Shown: positions 26,339 to 35,052 of the stretch, in pieces | How positions within the stretch are numbered: position 1 is the first letter of the stretch | Layout: the number at the start of each line of letters is the position of its first letter | NCBI RefSeq assembly: GCF_014698735.1 | Contig: NZ_JACJTQ010000043.1 | Location: 1-44,472 of the forward strand | Direction of reading: 5' to 3' | From: Anabaena catenula FACHB-362 | Lineage (GTDB): Bacteria > Cyanobacteriota > Cyanobacteriia > Cyanobacteriales > Nostocaceae | DNA length: 44,472 nucleotides | Position numbers and translations under genes: made by a program | Notes under the pieces: model-generated | The model's input: only the letters and a program-made list of their open reading frames with translations | Databases searched by the model: none | What the model was told of the DNA's origin: nothing

Positions 26339-28615
26339 ATGAGCAGCTTACTTCTTAATTCTTCAGTTGATGTCAGTCTTCCGGAATGGCTTAAGAAATG
26401 TTTACGAGAAACGTCAGCAAAAAACAGCGAACCGGAAGATGAGCGATCGCATAGCGATATGGCTTTAATTTGTCGTGCATTTCAATTTGCCTATCAACTC
26501 CATCAGGGTCAGTACCGTAAATCTGGAGAAGCATATATTGCCCATCCAGTTGCTGTAGCTGGCTTGCTGCACGAGTTGGGCGGCAGTCCTGCTATGATAG
26601 CAGCTGGATTTCTTCATGATGTAGTTGAAGATACAGAAGTTACAATTGAAGAAATAGAAGAGCATTTTGGTGCAGAAGTACGCCAATTGGTGGAAGGTGT
26701 CACCAAGCTTTCTAAAATCAATTTCACTAGCAAAACCGAAAGCCAAGCTGAGAATTTCCGGCGAATGTTTTTGGCAATGGCTAAAGATATTCGGGTAATT
26801 GTGGTGAAGTTGGCAGACCGTTTGCATAATATGCGAACCTTGCAGTATATGTCAGAAGCAAGCCGTCGCCGCAGCGCCCAGGAAACGCGAGATATCTTTG
26901 CACCCTTAGCCAATCGCTTGGGTATCTGGCGAATGAAATGGGAATTGGAGGATTTGGCGTTTAAGTATTTGGAACCGGACGCTTTCCGTGAAATTCAGCA
27001 GCACGTTTCTGAAAAACGGACTGCGCGGGAAGAAAAATTGGCTAAGGCTACAAATGTTTTGCGGGCGCGTTTGCAACAAGCTGGAGTTCAATGTTTGGAT
27101 ATCAGTGGCCGCCCCAAACATCTTTATAGCATTTATCAAAAAATGCATAAGCAGCAAAAAGAATTTCATGAAATTTATGATTTGGCGGCGCTGCGAATAA
27201 TTGTGCAAACTAATGAGGAATGCTATCGGGCTTTGGCAGTCGTTCATGATGCTTTTCGCCCCATTCCTGGCAGATTTAAAGACTATATTGGATTGCCTAA
27301 ACCTAACCGTTACCAGTCGTTGCATACTGGGGTAATTGGTTTGACTGGTCGCCCTTTGGAGGTGCAAATTCGGACTGTTGATATGCATCATGTGGCTGAA
27401 TATGGGATTGCAGCACATTGGAAGTATAAAGAAACAGGTGGTTCCAGTAATAACCAATTAACGGGTTCAGATGAGAAATTTACTTGGTTGCGGCAATTGC
27501 TGGAATGGCAAAGTGATTTAAAAGACGCGCAAGAATATTTAGATAGTGTTAAGGACAATCTATTTGAAGATGATGTTTATGTCTTCACCCCTAAGGGGGA
27601 TGTGGTTCCTCTAAGTCCCGGTTCTACGAGTATAGATTTTGCTTATCGAATTCATACAGAGGTGGGGAACCATTGTGCAGGTACGCGGGTGAATGGGCGA
27701 ATGGTGCCATTATCAACGCGATTGCATAATGGGGATATTGTTGATGTTATTACTCAAAAGAATAGTCATCCCAGTTTGGATTGGTTAAATTTTGTCAGGA
27801 CTTCGGCGGCAAAATATAGAATTAAACAATGGTACAAGCGATCGCGCCGGGAAGAAAATGTGGCGCGGGGACGAGATTTATTAGAAAAGGAACTCGGTAA
27901 AACTGGTTTTGATAATTTGCTCAAATCTGACGCAATGCAGACTGTTGCCGAAAAATGTAATTATCACAGTGTGGAAGATTTACTGGCAGGTTTAGGTTAC
28001 GGAGAGATTACTTTAAACCTGGTATTAAATCGCTGGCGAGATGTGGTGAAAGCTGATCAACCAGTGGCTGATGTGATACCCTTTATACCCAAGGAGCCAA
28101 CATCAAAATCTTCACGGGATACGCCACCAACTACTTCCCGTGCTAGTGATTCGCCCATTCTTGGCGTAGAAGGCTTGGTTTATCATGTAGCTGGATGTTG
28201 CACGCCGATTCCTGGGGAAGGGATTATTGGTGTAGTAACGCGGGGACGAGGTATATCTATCCATCGTCAAGGCTGTCATAATGTGGATAATGTGGAATGT
28301 GAACGCTTAATTCCGGTGAGATGGAACTCAGCTTTAGAAAATCACGGCCGTCCTCACACTTACCCAATTGATATTCAAATTGAGACTCTTGATAGAGTGG
28401 GAATATTAAAAGATATTTTATCGCGGTTGAGTGACCAAGGTATAAATGTGCGTCATGCTAACGTGAAAACGGCTGTGGGACAACCTGCTTTAATGGATTT
28501 GGGCATCGATATCCGCGATCGCTCTCAATTAGAACACTTGTTTGCTCAAATTAAGAAAATGAGTGACATTCTTAACATCCGCCGTCTTGGTCAAGTTGAG
28601 GAGTTCCAAGGGTAG
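26339..28615 (+). CDS. rel: Bifunctional (p)ppGpp synthetase/hydrolase
   Basis: A 758-residue Rel/SpoT enzyme that makes and hydrolyses the stringent-response alarmone. Domain order: HD hydrolase (about 45-200; metal histidine H69 and the H93-D94 pair in FLHDVVED), synthetase (about 240-370; R-F-K-D at GRFKDYIGLPKPNRYQSLHT), TGS (about 410-475; VYVFTPKGDVVPLSPGSTSIDFAYRIH), a helical and zinc-finger-like region with GCCTPIPGE, and ACT (about 680-755). The R-x-K-D charge pattern marks bifunctional members rather than synthesis-only RelA. The start ATG follows TCTCTTGT without a strong Shine-Dalgarno site. Confidence 0.97.
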   Translation: MSSLLLNSSVDVSLPEWLKKCLRETSAKNSEPEDERSHSDMALICRAFQFAYQLHQGQYRKSGEAYIAHPVAVAGLLHELGGSPAMIAAGFLHDVVEDTEVTIEEIEEHFGAEVRQLVEGVTKLSKINFTSKTESQAENFRRMFLAMAKDIRVIVVKLADRLHNMRTLQYMSEASRRRSAQETRDIFAPLANRLGIWRMKWELEDLAFKYLEPDAFREIQQHVSEKRTAREEKLAKATNVLRARLQQAGVQCLDISGRPKHLYSIYQKMHKQQKEFHEIYDLAALRIIVQTNEECYRALAVVHDAFRPIPGRFKDYIGLPKPNRYQSLHTGVIGLTGRPLEVQIRTVDMHHVAEYGIAAHWKYKETGGSSNNQLTGSDEKFTWLRQLLEWQSDLKDAQEYLDSVKDNLFEDDVYVFTPKGDVVPLSPGSTSIDFAYRIHTEVGNHCAGTRVNGRMVPLSTRLHNGDIVDVITQKNSHPSLDWLNFVRTSAAKYRIKQWYKRSRREENVARGRDLLEKELGKTGFDNLLKSDAMQTVAEKCNYHSVEDLLAGLGYGEITLNLVLNRWRDVVKADQPVADVIPFIPKEPTSKSSRDTPPTTSRASDSPILGVEGLVYHVAGCCTPIPGEGIIGVVTRGRGISIHRQGCHNVDNVECERLIPVRWNSALENHGRPHTYPIDIQIETLDRVGILKDILSRLSDQGINVRHANVKTAVGQPALMDLGIDIRDRSQLEHLFAQIKKMSDILNIRRLGQVEEFQG

Positions 28616-28658
28616 TTTTTCTGCGGTTGTGATAGCAATAGCCGGAATTGTGGAGAAG

Positions 28659-28690
28659 CCTACACTGTATGGTGACGCATACAGTGTAGG
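28659..28690. terminator. Perfect 13-bp hairpin between convergent genes
   Basis: CCTACACTGTATG pairs with CATACAGTGTAGG around a 6-nt loop, between the 3' ends of rel and the cobalamin-binding-type gene. The placement fits a bidirectional terminator, although the flanking T-runs are weak. Confidence 0.75.
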
Positions 28691-28696
28691 AGGATT

Positions 28697-29629
28697 TCAC
28701 TTTTGTAAAGGCTCCCAACCGATACCTCTATAACCATATTGAAAAATGTCTGGGTGCAAAATTTCTGCTAAAATTTCCACAGAATCTGCCAGTCGCGGAC
28801 TAGGACGGTTAAAGTAGGCGTTACCGTCGGTCACAAACACTCTACCTGTTTTAGCAGCGTGCAGTTTTTGCCACTCTGGACGTTGAGTTAACAATTTTGC
28901 TTCTTGCTGAGTTCGTCTTAAATCAAAGCCACGAGGCATGAAAATAATGACATCGGGGTTGGTGGTAATCAAAGTTTCCCAGTTCAAATGAGCAGAAGGT
29001 TGACCCATAAAGCTAAACAATGTCTGTCCACCTGCCAAATTGATTAATTCAGGAATCCAATTTGCAGCCGTCATCAAAGGCTCAGTCCACTCAATACAAG
29101 CGACTGTAGGCATTTCGGTTACAGAAAGTCCTTGAATTTTACTTTGACAAATTTTGACTCGCGCTTCTAAATTCTCCAGTATTTTTACTGAGTCCACCCC
29201 AAAGGTTTGACCAACTCGCTCAATATCACCCCACACATCCTGTAGTGTGTTAGGTTGTAAAGAAATAATTTTGGGTGAACTGTGGGTAAGTTCGGTGACA
29301 GCCTTTTCAACGTCTGGTAATCTGACACCACAGATATCACACCGATCTTGAGTGAGAATATGCGTTGGCTGCAATCTCTCTAAAACATCAATTTTAATTT
29401 TGTAGATACTTAGAGCAGATTGCAATATACTGTTCACTTGCTCATGAATGGCGTTGCTAGGAGCAGTACCGTTCAAGCTTGCTTGAGTACATACGGGGAT
29501 ATTTGCTATTTCTGGAGGATAGTCACATTCATGCGATCGCCCTACAATAGCTTTCGACAACCCCAGTGTGGCGATAATTTCCGTCGCACTGGGAATTAAA
29601 GAAACAATTCTTATATTTTTATCTGTCAT
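28697..29629 (-). CDS. Cobalamin-binding-type (BtuF-like) protein
   Basis: A 310-residue protein of the class III substrate-binding fold used for vitamin B12 and iron-siderophore uptake. Signatures: RIVSLIPSATEIIATLGL at the start, GRSHECDYP, a connecting long helix, and LNWETLITTNPDVIIFMPRGFD in the second lobe. It lacks an export signal or lipobox, unlike a periplasmic receptor, and has a Cys pair DRCDICGV. Similar signal-less proteins are common in cyanobacteria and are annotated as cobalamin-binding; their actual role is not settled. No transporter genes are adjacent, and no B12 riboswitch was recognised upstream. Confidence 0.85.
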   Translation of the reverse strand: MTDKNIRIVSLIPSATEIIATLGLSKAIVGRSHECDYPPEIANIPVCTQASLNGTAPSNAIHEQVNSILQSALSIYKIKIDVLERLQPTHILTQDRCDICGVRLPDVEKAVTELTHSSPKIISLQPNTLQDVWGDIERVGQTFGVDSVKILENLEARVKICQSKIQGLSVTEMPTVACIEWTEPLMTAANWIPELINLAGGQTLFSFMGQPSAHLNWETLITTNPDVIIFMPRGFDLRRTQQEAKLLTQRPEWQKLHAAKTGRVFVTDGNAYFNRPSPRLADSVEILAEILHPDIFQYGYRGIGWEPLQK

Positions 29630-29815
29630 GGTTCCACCTACATAAAAGGTGTTCCTAATTGTTATTCTTGCACAATATAACTGGTAAATTATCCTTCTTT
29701 AGAAGCATACATAATCCAAGTTACTAGTTATCTAAATTTAGGCTAATAATTGGTCAATACACATTACTTCCTACTAAGTAAGTGGGCGTTAAAAAATATA
29801 AGATAGACCTAAACC

Positions 29816-29925
29816 CCCAACCCCCCTTCAATAACAAAAGTTGTTCCTTTTCCCTCCCCTGTAGGGAAGGGTTAGGGAGGGGTAGGGAAGTGGGAGTCTA
29901 AGCCTCTCCCCTTGTAGGGGAGAGG
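29816..29925. repeat. C/G-rich interspersed palindromes
   Basis: Two adjacent palindromic blocks. One is CCCTCCCC-TGTA-GGGAAGGG type with a repeated GGGAGGGG arm. The second is the perfect stem CCTCTCCCC/GGGGAGAGG (29903-29911 with 29917-29925). A copy of the second type occurs at 30766-30786. Confidence 0.75.
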
Positions 29926-29944
29926 AATGGAAGCGAGGTTTTAC

Positions 29945-30145
29945 AGCAGAATTCAGGAGTCAGGAGTCAGGAGTCAGGAGTAAAACTGGCTTGGTGTCTA
30001 GGTTTCAATTTAGATTCTGTACCTCATTGATCTGCAATCTGCTGTATATTTAATTGCACCAAGCTACTTAGTACAGGTGAAAAGCTTATGCAATCAGCCT
30101 TAGTATAAAACCACCCTAGATTTATCCTGACTCCTAAATTCTGCT
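29945..30145. mobile_element. MITE-like element bearing GAGTCAG repeats in its inverted ends
   Basis: The left end starts AGCAGAATTCAGGAGTCAGG and the right end, on the opposite strand, starts AGCAGAATTTAGGAGTCAGG. These are near-perfect inverted repeats (20 of 21) bounding 201 bp with no coding sequence. The left end continues as four tandem TCAGGAG heptamers (29953-29980), so the heptamer array seems to have expanded within the terminal repeat. The rest of 29630-30302 holds no gene. Confidence 0.65.
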
Positions 30146-30302
30146 TTATTCCTGATATTTTCTATTTATAGTCTCATTTCCAAATCTCATATCCAGTACT
30201 CAACAACAATACCTTAAACTATCTCCAAAGAAAGAGCTACTTACACCTTTGATTGTTTAGATTGATATTAGTAATAGTCAAGTTTTAATTGAGGAAAAAG
30301 TT

Positions 30303-30635
30303 ATGACTAATAATGATCAAGACAATCAAATTCATCAGCCAGTAAGTAAAGATAGCTTTACGAGAGAAAAACCAAATGTCAAAGAAAGGAAATTAACCGC
30401 AAACCCAGGAGATAGAATTGCTGATGAACCACAATCAATTGAAGAGAAAGCCAAACAAGTAGCTGTAGATGTCCCTGACATTACAGGCGATCAAATTACA
30501 GTTCCCACCTACTTTGTAGTAGAAACTCCCGAAGGTGAAAAAAAAGCCCTTCATCATGTAAAAGATGCAGAAGAGATTTCTGATGTCATTCGTCAAGCAC
30601 GAGTTAATGAGAAAGGTGAACGTATTTGGTGGTAA
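30303..30635 (+). CDS. Conserved hypothetical hydrophilic protein
   Basis: A 110-residue hydrophilic protein. The first 50 residues are charged and low in hydrophobics, probably disordered. The second half, ITVPTYFVVETPEGEKKALHHVKDAEEISDVIRQARV, has a beta-alpha pattern. The start ATG follows GAGGAAAAAGTT, a good ribosome binding site. I do not recognise a named family. Intergenic repeats flank it on both sides. Confidence 0.72.
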   Translation: MTNNDQDNQIHQPVSKDSFTREKPNVKERKLTANPGDRIADEPQSIEEKAKQVAVDVPDITGDQITVPTYFVVETPEGEKKALHHVKDAEEISDVIRQARVNEKGERIWW

Positions 30636-31130
30636 GTAGCCATCATGAACTGCGTACACCAGAACACATGAAAAAAAACTTCTTATTCCCCTCCACGAAA
30701 CAGCGGGTAGGGGTTAGGGGTGGGGTCTTATTTTCAAGTCAGGTGGGATTAATTAAATGGTAAATCTCTCCCCTGGGAGGGGAGAGGCTTTTAATTTCTC
30801 CTTCTTCACTAGGAAAGGGATTGCTGCTTATTCCAATTAAACCTTTTTAATATATCAAAATATACATATATAGAAAACATATCGCAAAAAAGCGAGCATT
30901 TACCTTTATCGAAAAGTCTTAGTGACGTACTGAGAGGTAAATCGCCAAATTTAAAGTATATTATATTGCTATTTATTTCTAGTTTACTTTACTTAAGTAT
31001 CTAATTTAATCTTTGATTATCAAGACTTGTAGATATTTTACTTATTATTATATTCGCAGTTGTAAGTCATTTTTATAGCTAAAACTATTTGCGTACAAAA
31101 GTAATTGTGATTTTTATTTTTGACTTTTAA
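30636..31130. other. Intergenic region with palindromic repeats
   Basis: No gene supported. It contains a C/G-rich palindrome: GTAGGGGTTAGGGGTGGGG near 30707-30725, and the stem CTCTCCCC/GGGGAGAG at 30766-30773 with 30779-30786. AT-rich sequence follows up to the next gene. Confidence 0.6.
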
Positions 31131-31511
31131 GTGGAAATGCTTAATAATGATTTTTCAAGAAATAAATTTCTTCTCTATCGATTGAGCAGCATCAAAGTAC
31201 TAATCATGTTTTTATACAAAAAGAATTACTTGTTCAACAACGACAAAAAATCTAAACCTACAGCAAATAATCGTTATTGGACTGTTTATAATATTATGAT
31301 ATACGTGTTTTTACTAAGCATACCTATTGATACTTATGCGTTTTTGCGTCTAGTACTACCTGTTTTCTCTTCTCCTGTATTCACTAATGTGGGAACCTCC
31401 TACCACCCTACTTCTATTCCTTGGATAGACAACTCATCGCAATGTGAACATTCTGGTAGAAGTTGGGAAAATAATAAATGCTGGGATAGTGAACACAGTC
31501 CTACGTTCTGA
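31131..31511 (+). CDS. Small hypothetical membrane protein with Cys/Trp-rich tail
   Basis: A 126-residue product with one clear hydrophobic segment (about residues 52-78). The tail DNSSQCEHSGRSWENNKCWDSEHSPTF has two cysteines, two tryptophans and a regular pattern that suggests a real, exported domain. A shorter form could start at ATG 31206. No strong ribosome binding site was seen for either start. Codon use is AT-rich like its surroundings. Function unknown. Confidence 0.55.
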   Translation: MEMLNNDFSRNKFLLYRLSSIKVLIMFLYKKNYLFNNDKKSKPTANNRYWTVYNIMIYVFLLSIPIDTYAFLRLVLPVFSSPVFTNVGTSYHPTSIPWIDNSSQCEHSGRSWENNKCWDSEHSPTF

Positions 31512-31599
31512 ATTAAGATATCTGAAGTACTAAAAGTTAATTTATAAAAAACTAGAAATTTCGATATAAATGGATATGTAACCCATTGTTTACTCCACC

Positions 31600-33003
31600 T
31601 TGTCTCAACCCAACGCAGTGAGAAACCTGCAAGAAACTCATTTGAACCGCGCCCGTGCTAGTCTTAGACAGGCTCTATCTTGGTATGGATATCTCCGCAA
31701 GTCAGGACAGCTATCATCAAACCCAAAACTGGCAGGTTTGGTAAAACCGGAAATAGAAATTTTAACCGCCACACTCAACAAGCTAGACTCTAACGTGGTG
31801 AGAATAGCTGCTTTTGGTTTAGTAAGTCGCGGAAAGTCAGCGGTGTTAAATTCCTTGCTAGGTGAAAAAATTCTCCAAACTGGCCCCCTTAACGGTGTGA
31901 CTCAATGGCCTCGTTCGGTACGCTGGAAACCAGGAGGAAAGGTATTAGTAGAATTAATTGATACTCCCGGTTTAGACGAAATTGACGGGGAAGCTAGGGC
32001 GCAAATGGCGCGAGAAGTAGCTCGTCAAGCCGATTTAATCTTGTTTGTTGTTTCTGGAGATATTACTAGAACTGAGTATCAAGGGTTGTTAGAATTAAGA
32101 CAATCTCAAAAACCACTGATTTTGGTTTTTAACAAAATCGATTTATACCCAGATACAGACAGAAACACCATTTACAAAAATTTACAACTATTAGGTGCAG
32201 GAAATCTTCAAGAAAAACCCTTACTACCTGATGAAATTGTCATGGTAGCAGCTGAACCTGCATCAATGGAAGTTAGAGTAGAATACCCAGATGGAACTGT
32301 GAGTTATGAATGGGAAACACCACCACCACAGGTTGAGGAACTGAAGCAAACAATTCTGAATATACTCAATCGGGAAGGGCGATCACTTTTAGCTTTAAAT
32401 GCACTCATTCAAGCAAGGGAAGCAGAAGCAGTTATAGCTAGTAAAACCATTGATATTCGTCAACAGGAAGCAGAAGATATCATTTGGAAATTTACTAAAT
32501 ATAAAGCCCTCGCTATTGGTTTAAATCCCATTCCTATTTTAGATATTATTGGTGGTTTAATTACCGATTTAGCTTTAATTCGTTCTTTAGCTAGATTATA
32601 TGGTTTACCCATGACTAGCTATGAAGCTAGTAAATTATTAAAAACCATTTTATTCAGTTCTGGTGGTTTATTGTTAGGAGAAATCAGCAGTAGTTTAATG
32701 TTAGGTTTAGGCAGTAGTACCGCTGCTATAGTCAGTGGTGATAGTCCTGTGAATATTACTACTTTTGCGGGGAGTGCGTTAGCAAAGCTCACTGGAGGTA
32801 TCGCTCAAGGTAGTATTGCTGGTTATGGTGCTTATACTGTCGGTAAAGCCGCACAAATATATCTAGAAAAAGGCTGTACTTGGGGACAATTAGGTGCTGA
32901 TACAGTCATTCAAGAAATTCTATCACAAGTTGACAAAAATACAATTTTGTATCGTTTACAGCAAGAATTGGGTGGAAATTTTGGGGATTTTGGACATCAG
33001 TAA
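31600..33003 (+). CDS. GTPase with C-terminal DUF697 domain
   Basis: A 467-residue protein. The start is a TTG at 31600: an in-frame stop lies 21 bases upstream and no ATG is available in between. After a helical start (about 1-65), the G domain has a P-loop GLVSRGKS (about residues 73-80), DTPGLDE as G3 and NKID as G4. The C-terminal 170 residues form the hydrophobic DUF697-type domain (KYKALAIGLNPIPILDIIGGLITDLALIRSLARLYG). Proteins of this kind are membrane-associated GTPases of unknown role in cyanobacteria. Confidence 0.9.
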   Translation: MSQPNAVRNLQETHLNRARASLRQALSWYGYLRKSGQLSSNPKLAGLVKPEIEILTATLNKLDSNVVRIAAFGLVSRGKSAVLNSLLGEKILQTGPLNGVTQWPRSVRWKPGGKVLVELIDTPGLDEIDGEARAQMAREVARQADLILFVVSGDITRTEYQGLLELRQSQKPLILVFNKIDLYPDTDRNTIYKNLQLLGAGNLQEKPLLPDEIVMVAAEPASMEVRVEYPDGTVSYEWETPPPQVEELKQTILNILNREGRSLLALNALIQAREAEAVIASKTIDIRQQEAEDIIWKFTKYKALAIGLNPIPILDIIGGLITDLALIRSLARLYGLPMTSYEASKLLKTILFSSGGLLLGEISSSLMLGLGSSTAAIVSGDSPVNITTFAGSALAKLTGGIAQGSIAGYGAYTVGKAAQIYLEKGCTWGQLGADTVIQEILSQVDKNTILYRLQQELGGNFGDFGHQ

Positions 33004-33286
33004 CCATACTCTGATGTCCCCAAATACAGACGAAATTTTTAATTTTGAAGTGGTATAAATTAGCCATTGCTCCTTTATCATGGCTAAAAAAGTATATAAA
33101 TTAACTAAAAATATTTTTTTTAATTGTTACCGTTGAGAATAGTTTCTTAACTGGTTCTCATACTTTCTCTACATTCCTATCTTCCCATACAACAAGAACC
33201 AAACAGTGCTGAGTAAAAAATACTTAAGTACCCATTAGACTTTGCAGTAAATCTTGATCTTACTCCACAACAAAGGTGAAAATATC

Positions 33287-33562
33287 ATGACATCTTTTAA
33301 CGAAATTTTAGCTGCTATTAACTCAGATAAAAATAGCACTAAAACCATTGAGCAAGCAATTCTGGAAGCAATTGTAGAAGCTCGTGTAACCTGCGAGCAA
33401 AATGGAAGTCATTCCCCTAATTGTGCTGTAGCTTGGGATATTGTTGAAGAATTGCAAGCAGAAAAAGCGCATCAAAAACAAGCCAAACACCGTAAAACAG
33501 CTTTAGAAACCTACTGCGAAATGTATCCAGATGCATTAGAGTGTTTGATTTACGATATTTAA
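33287..33562 (+). CDS. cp12: CP12 domain protein
   Basis: A 91-residue CP12 family protein counted from ATG 33287, which has AAAGGTGA 6 bases upstream; an upstream in-frame ATG at 33254 gives a poor N-terminus. CP12 is a disordered redox switch that binds GAPDH and phosphoribulokinase and blocks the Calvin cycle in the dark. Seen here: the N-terminal cysteine pair TCEQNGSHSPNC, the core motif AVAWDIVEELQAE, and the C-terminal pair YCEMYPDALEC ending in IYDI. Both cysteine pairs are present, so both redox loops should form. The N-terminal 20 residues differ from the shortest CP12 forms. Confidence 0.93.
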   Translation: MTSFNEILAAINSDKNSTKTIEQAILEAIVEARVTCEQNGSHSPNCAVAWDIVEELQAEKAHQKQAKHRKTALETYCEMYPDALECLIYDI

Positions 33563-33570
33563 ATTTGTGA

Positions 33571-33589
33571 GGTTGGGTTTAACCCAACC
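33571..33589. repeat. GGTTGGGT palindrome after CP12
   Basis: A perfect 8-bp stem GGTTGGGT/ACCCAACC with a TTA loop lies 8 bases after the CP12 stop. It is an extragenic repeat related to 25522-25604 and may also serve as a transcript end. Confidence 0.65.
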
Positions 33590-33688
33590 CTACACTGAGC
33601 TATTGGGGATAGTTTTGAGATTTTCGCAGTTTTTTGGGTATAGATATCGCTTATATGTATCGGTTCTATATTTTAAATTCAGAAAATT

Positions 33689-34507
33689 TTAAGCATCTCG
33701 AAAATTAGCAATTGCTGATTTAGTCATTTGCAAAATTGCTTCTAAATCTGGTGCTGGTGTCTCACTTTCCATTCCCAACCAGAGCAGAAATTCAATATTT
33801 CCCGCAGGGCCAGTTATGGGCGACCAAGTTAAACCTTTATACTTCCAACCTAATTCCAAAGCTGCTTGTAACACTTGGAAAATAGCATCAGCTTGGTCTT
33901 TAAAATCGCGGACAACGCCCTTTTTACCCACGCGAGACTTCCCTACCTCAAATTGAGGTTTCACCAGCAATACAGCCTCTCTAGGTGCTTGCGTTAATTG
34001 CCATAAAGCAGGCAAAATTTTATTTAAAGAAATAAACGACACATCCACCACAGCTAAATCAGGAAGTATCGCATTTTCAGCATATAAATCTTCTGGTTGG
34101 AGTTGACGTAAATTGGTGCGTTCTTTTAAAATTACTCTTTCATCAGTTCTGATTTTCCAATCAACTTGTCCATAGCCAACATCAATACCATAAACTTGAA
34201 TTGCACCAGATTGTAATAAGCAATCTGTAAAACCACCTGTAGAAATTCCCCCATCTAAACAAATGCGTCCAGCTACAGGAATTGCAAAAAATTCTAAAGC
34301 TTTAGCGAGTTTTTCCCCACCACGAGAAACAAAAGGAGGACGTTCTTTAACTTGAATTTGTGCAGTTATATCTACCTCAGTTCCGGCTTTATCAATCATC
34401 TGTTGATTTACTGTCACTTCCCCAGCTTGAATTAACCGTTGTGCTTGCTGACGGGAGGGAGATAAACCTAAATCTACTAATAAAGTATCTAATCTTTGTT
34501 TAACCAA
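33689..34507 (-). CDS. tlyA: TlyA-family rRNA 2'-O-methyltransferase
   Basis: A 272-residue protein. An S4 RNA-binding domain (about residues 3-62; RLDTLLVDLGLSPSRQQAQRLIQAGEV) is joined to an FtsJ-like methyltransferase domain (about 63-250; CLDGGISTGGFTDCLLQSGA as the SAM motif, DLAVVDVSFISL, LVKPQFEVG). TlyA proteins methylate ribosomal RNA; the older name hemolysin is misleading. The start codon is a TTG directly after the stop of the DUF29 gene, with an AGGAGAG motif inside that gene's end, so translation of the two is probably coupled. Confidence 0.93.
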   Translation of the reverse strand: MVKQRLDTLLVDLGLSPSRQQAQRLIQAGEVTVNQQMIDKAGTEVDITAQIQVKERPPFVSRGGEKLAKALEFFAIPVAGRICLDGGISTGGFTDCLLQSGAIQVYGIDVGYGQVDWKIRTDERVILKERTNLRQLQPEDLYAENAILPDLAVVDVSFISLNKILPALWQLTQAPREAVLLVKPQFEVGKSRVGKKGVVRDFKDQADAIFQVLQAALELGWKYKGLTWSPITGPAGNIEFLLWLGMESETPAPDLEAILQMTKSAIANFRDA

Positions 34508-34942
34508 TTAATTTGACTCTCCTGGTGAGATTAAACCTAAAGCATAATGAATAATTTCTTCTTCATTAACCAGCTTTTCTAATTCTTCTGATTCATAACG
34601 ACCTTCTGCCACTTCCAGCGAAGCTTCATCAATAGCATTTAAATAAGCTTCTTCTAGTACTTCTTCTAATTCTTCTCGCGTGAGATAATAACCGCCAGCT
34701 TTACGACGCTTATTTTCTCGTTGAATTTCCCGAATTGAATTCCTAATTGTAACTTCCCAGGAACGAGTTGTGCGATTTTCAGCTTTTTGTTTAATCAAGT
34801 GCAACAATAAAATCACTGCATAACTCCGAATTGTCTTGATAATTTCATTTCGGCTCATTTCTTCTAATTCTTCAACTATAACTAATGCTTCTTGGACATT
34901 CCCTTGCAGAAGCAAGTTTTTCAGGGTTAATAATTCTTCCAT
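34508..34942 (-). CDS. DUF29 family protein
   Basis: A 144-residue, helical, highly charged protein with the DUF29 pattern: an N-terminal helical block, then RSYAVILLLHLIKQKAENRTTRSWEVTIRNSIREIQRENKRRKAGGYYL and an acidic C-terminal helix. DUF29 is very widespread in cyanobacteria with no established function. Its TAA stop touches the TTG start of tlyA. Confidence 0.85.
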   Translation of the reverse strand: MEELLTLKNLLLQGNVQEALVIVEELEEMSRNEIIKTIRSYAVILLLHLIKQKAENRTTRSWEVTIRNSIREIQRENKRRKAGGYYLTREELEEVLEEAYLNAIDEASLEVAEGRYESEELEKLVNEEEIIHYALGLISPGESN

Positions 34943-35052
34943 AAATTCATATTTTTTCTAATGTATGAATATTTCTAATATACCGTAATATATAGTTTTA
35001 GTTTATTTTATGTAAGTTATGAACTGGCTTAATCAGTAATTATTTATACACA

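Noticed and set aside
28697-29640. Cobalamin riboswitch upstream of the BtuF-like gene
   Set aside because: No B12-box-like sequence or plausible fold was recognised in the upstream region.
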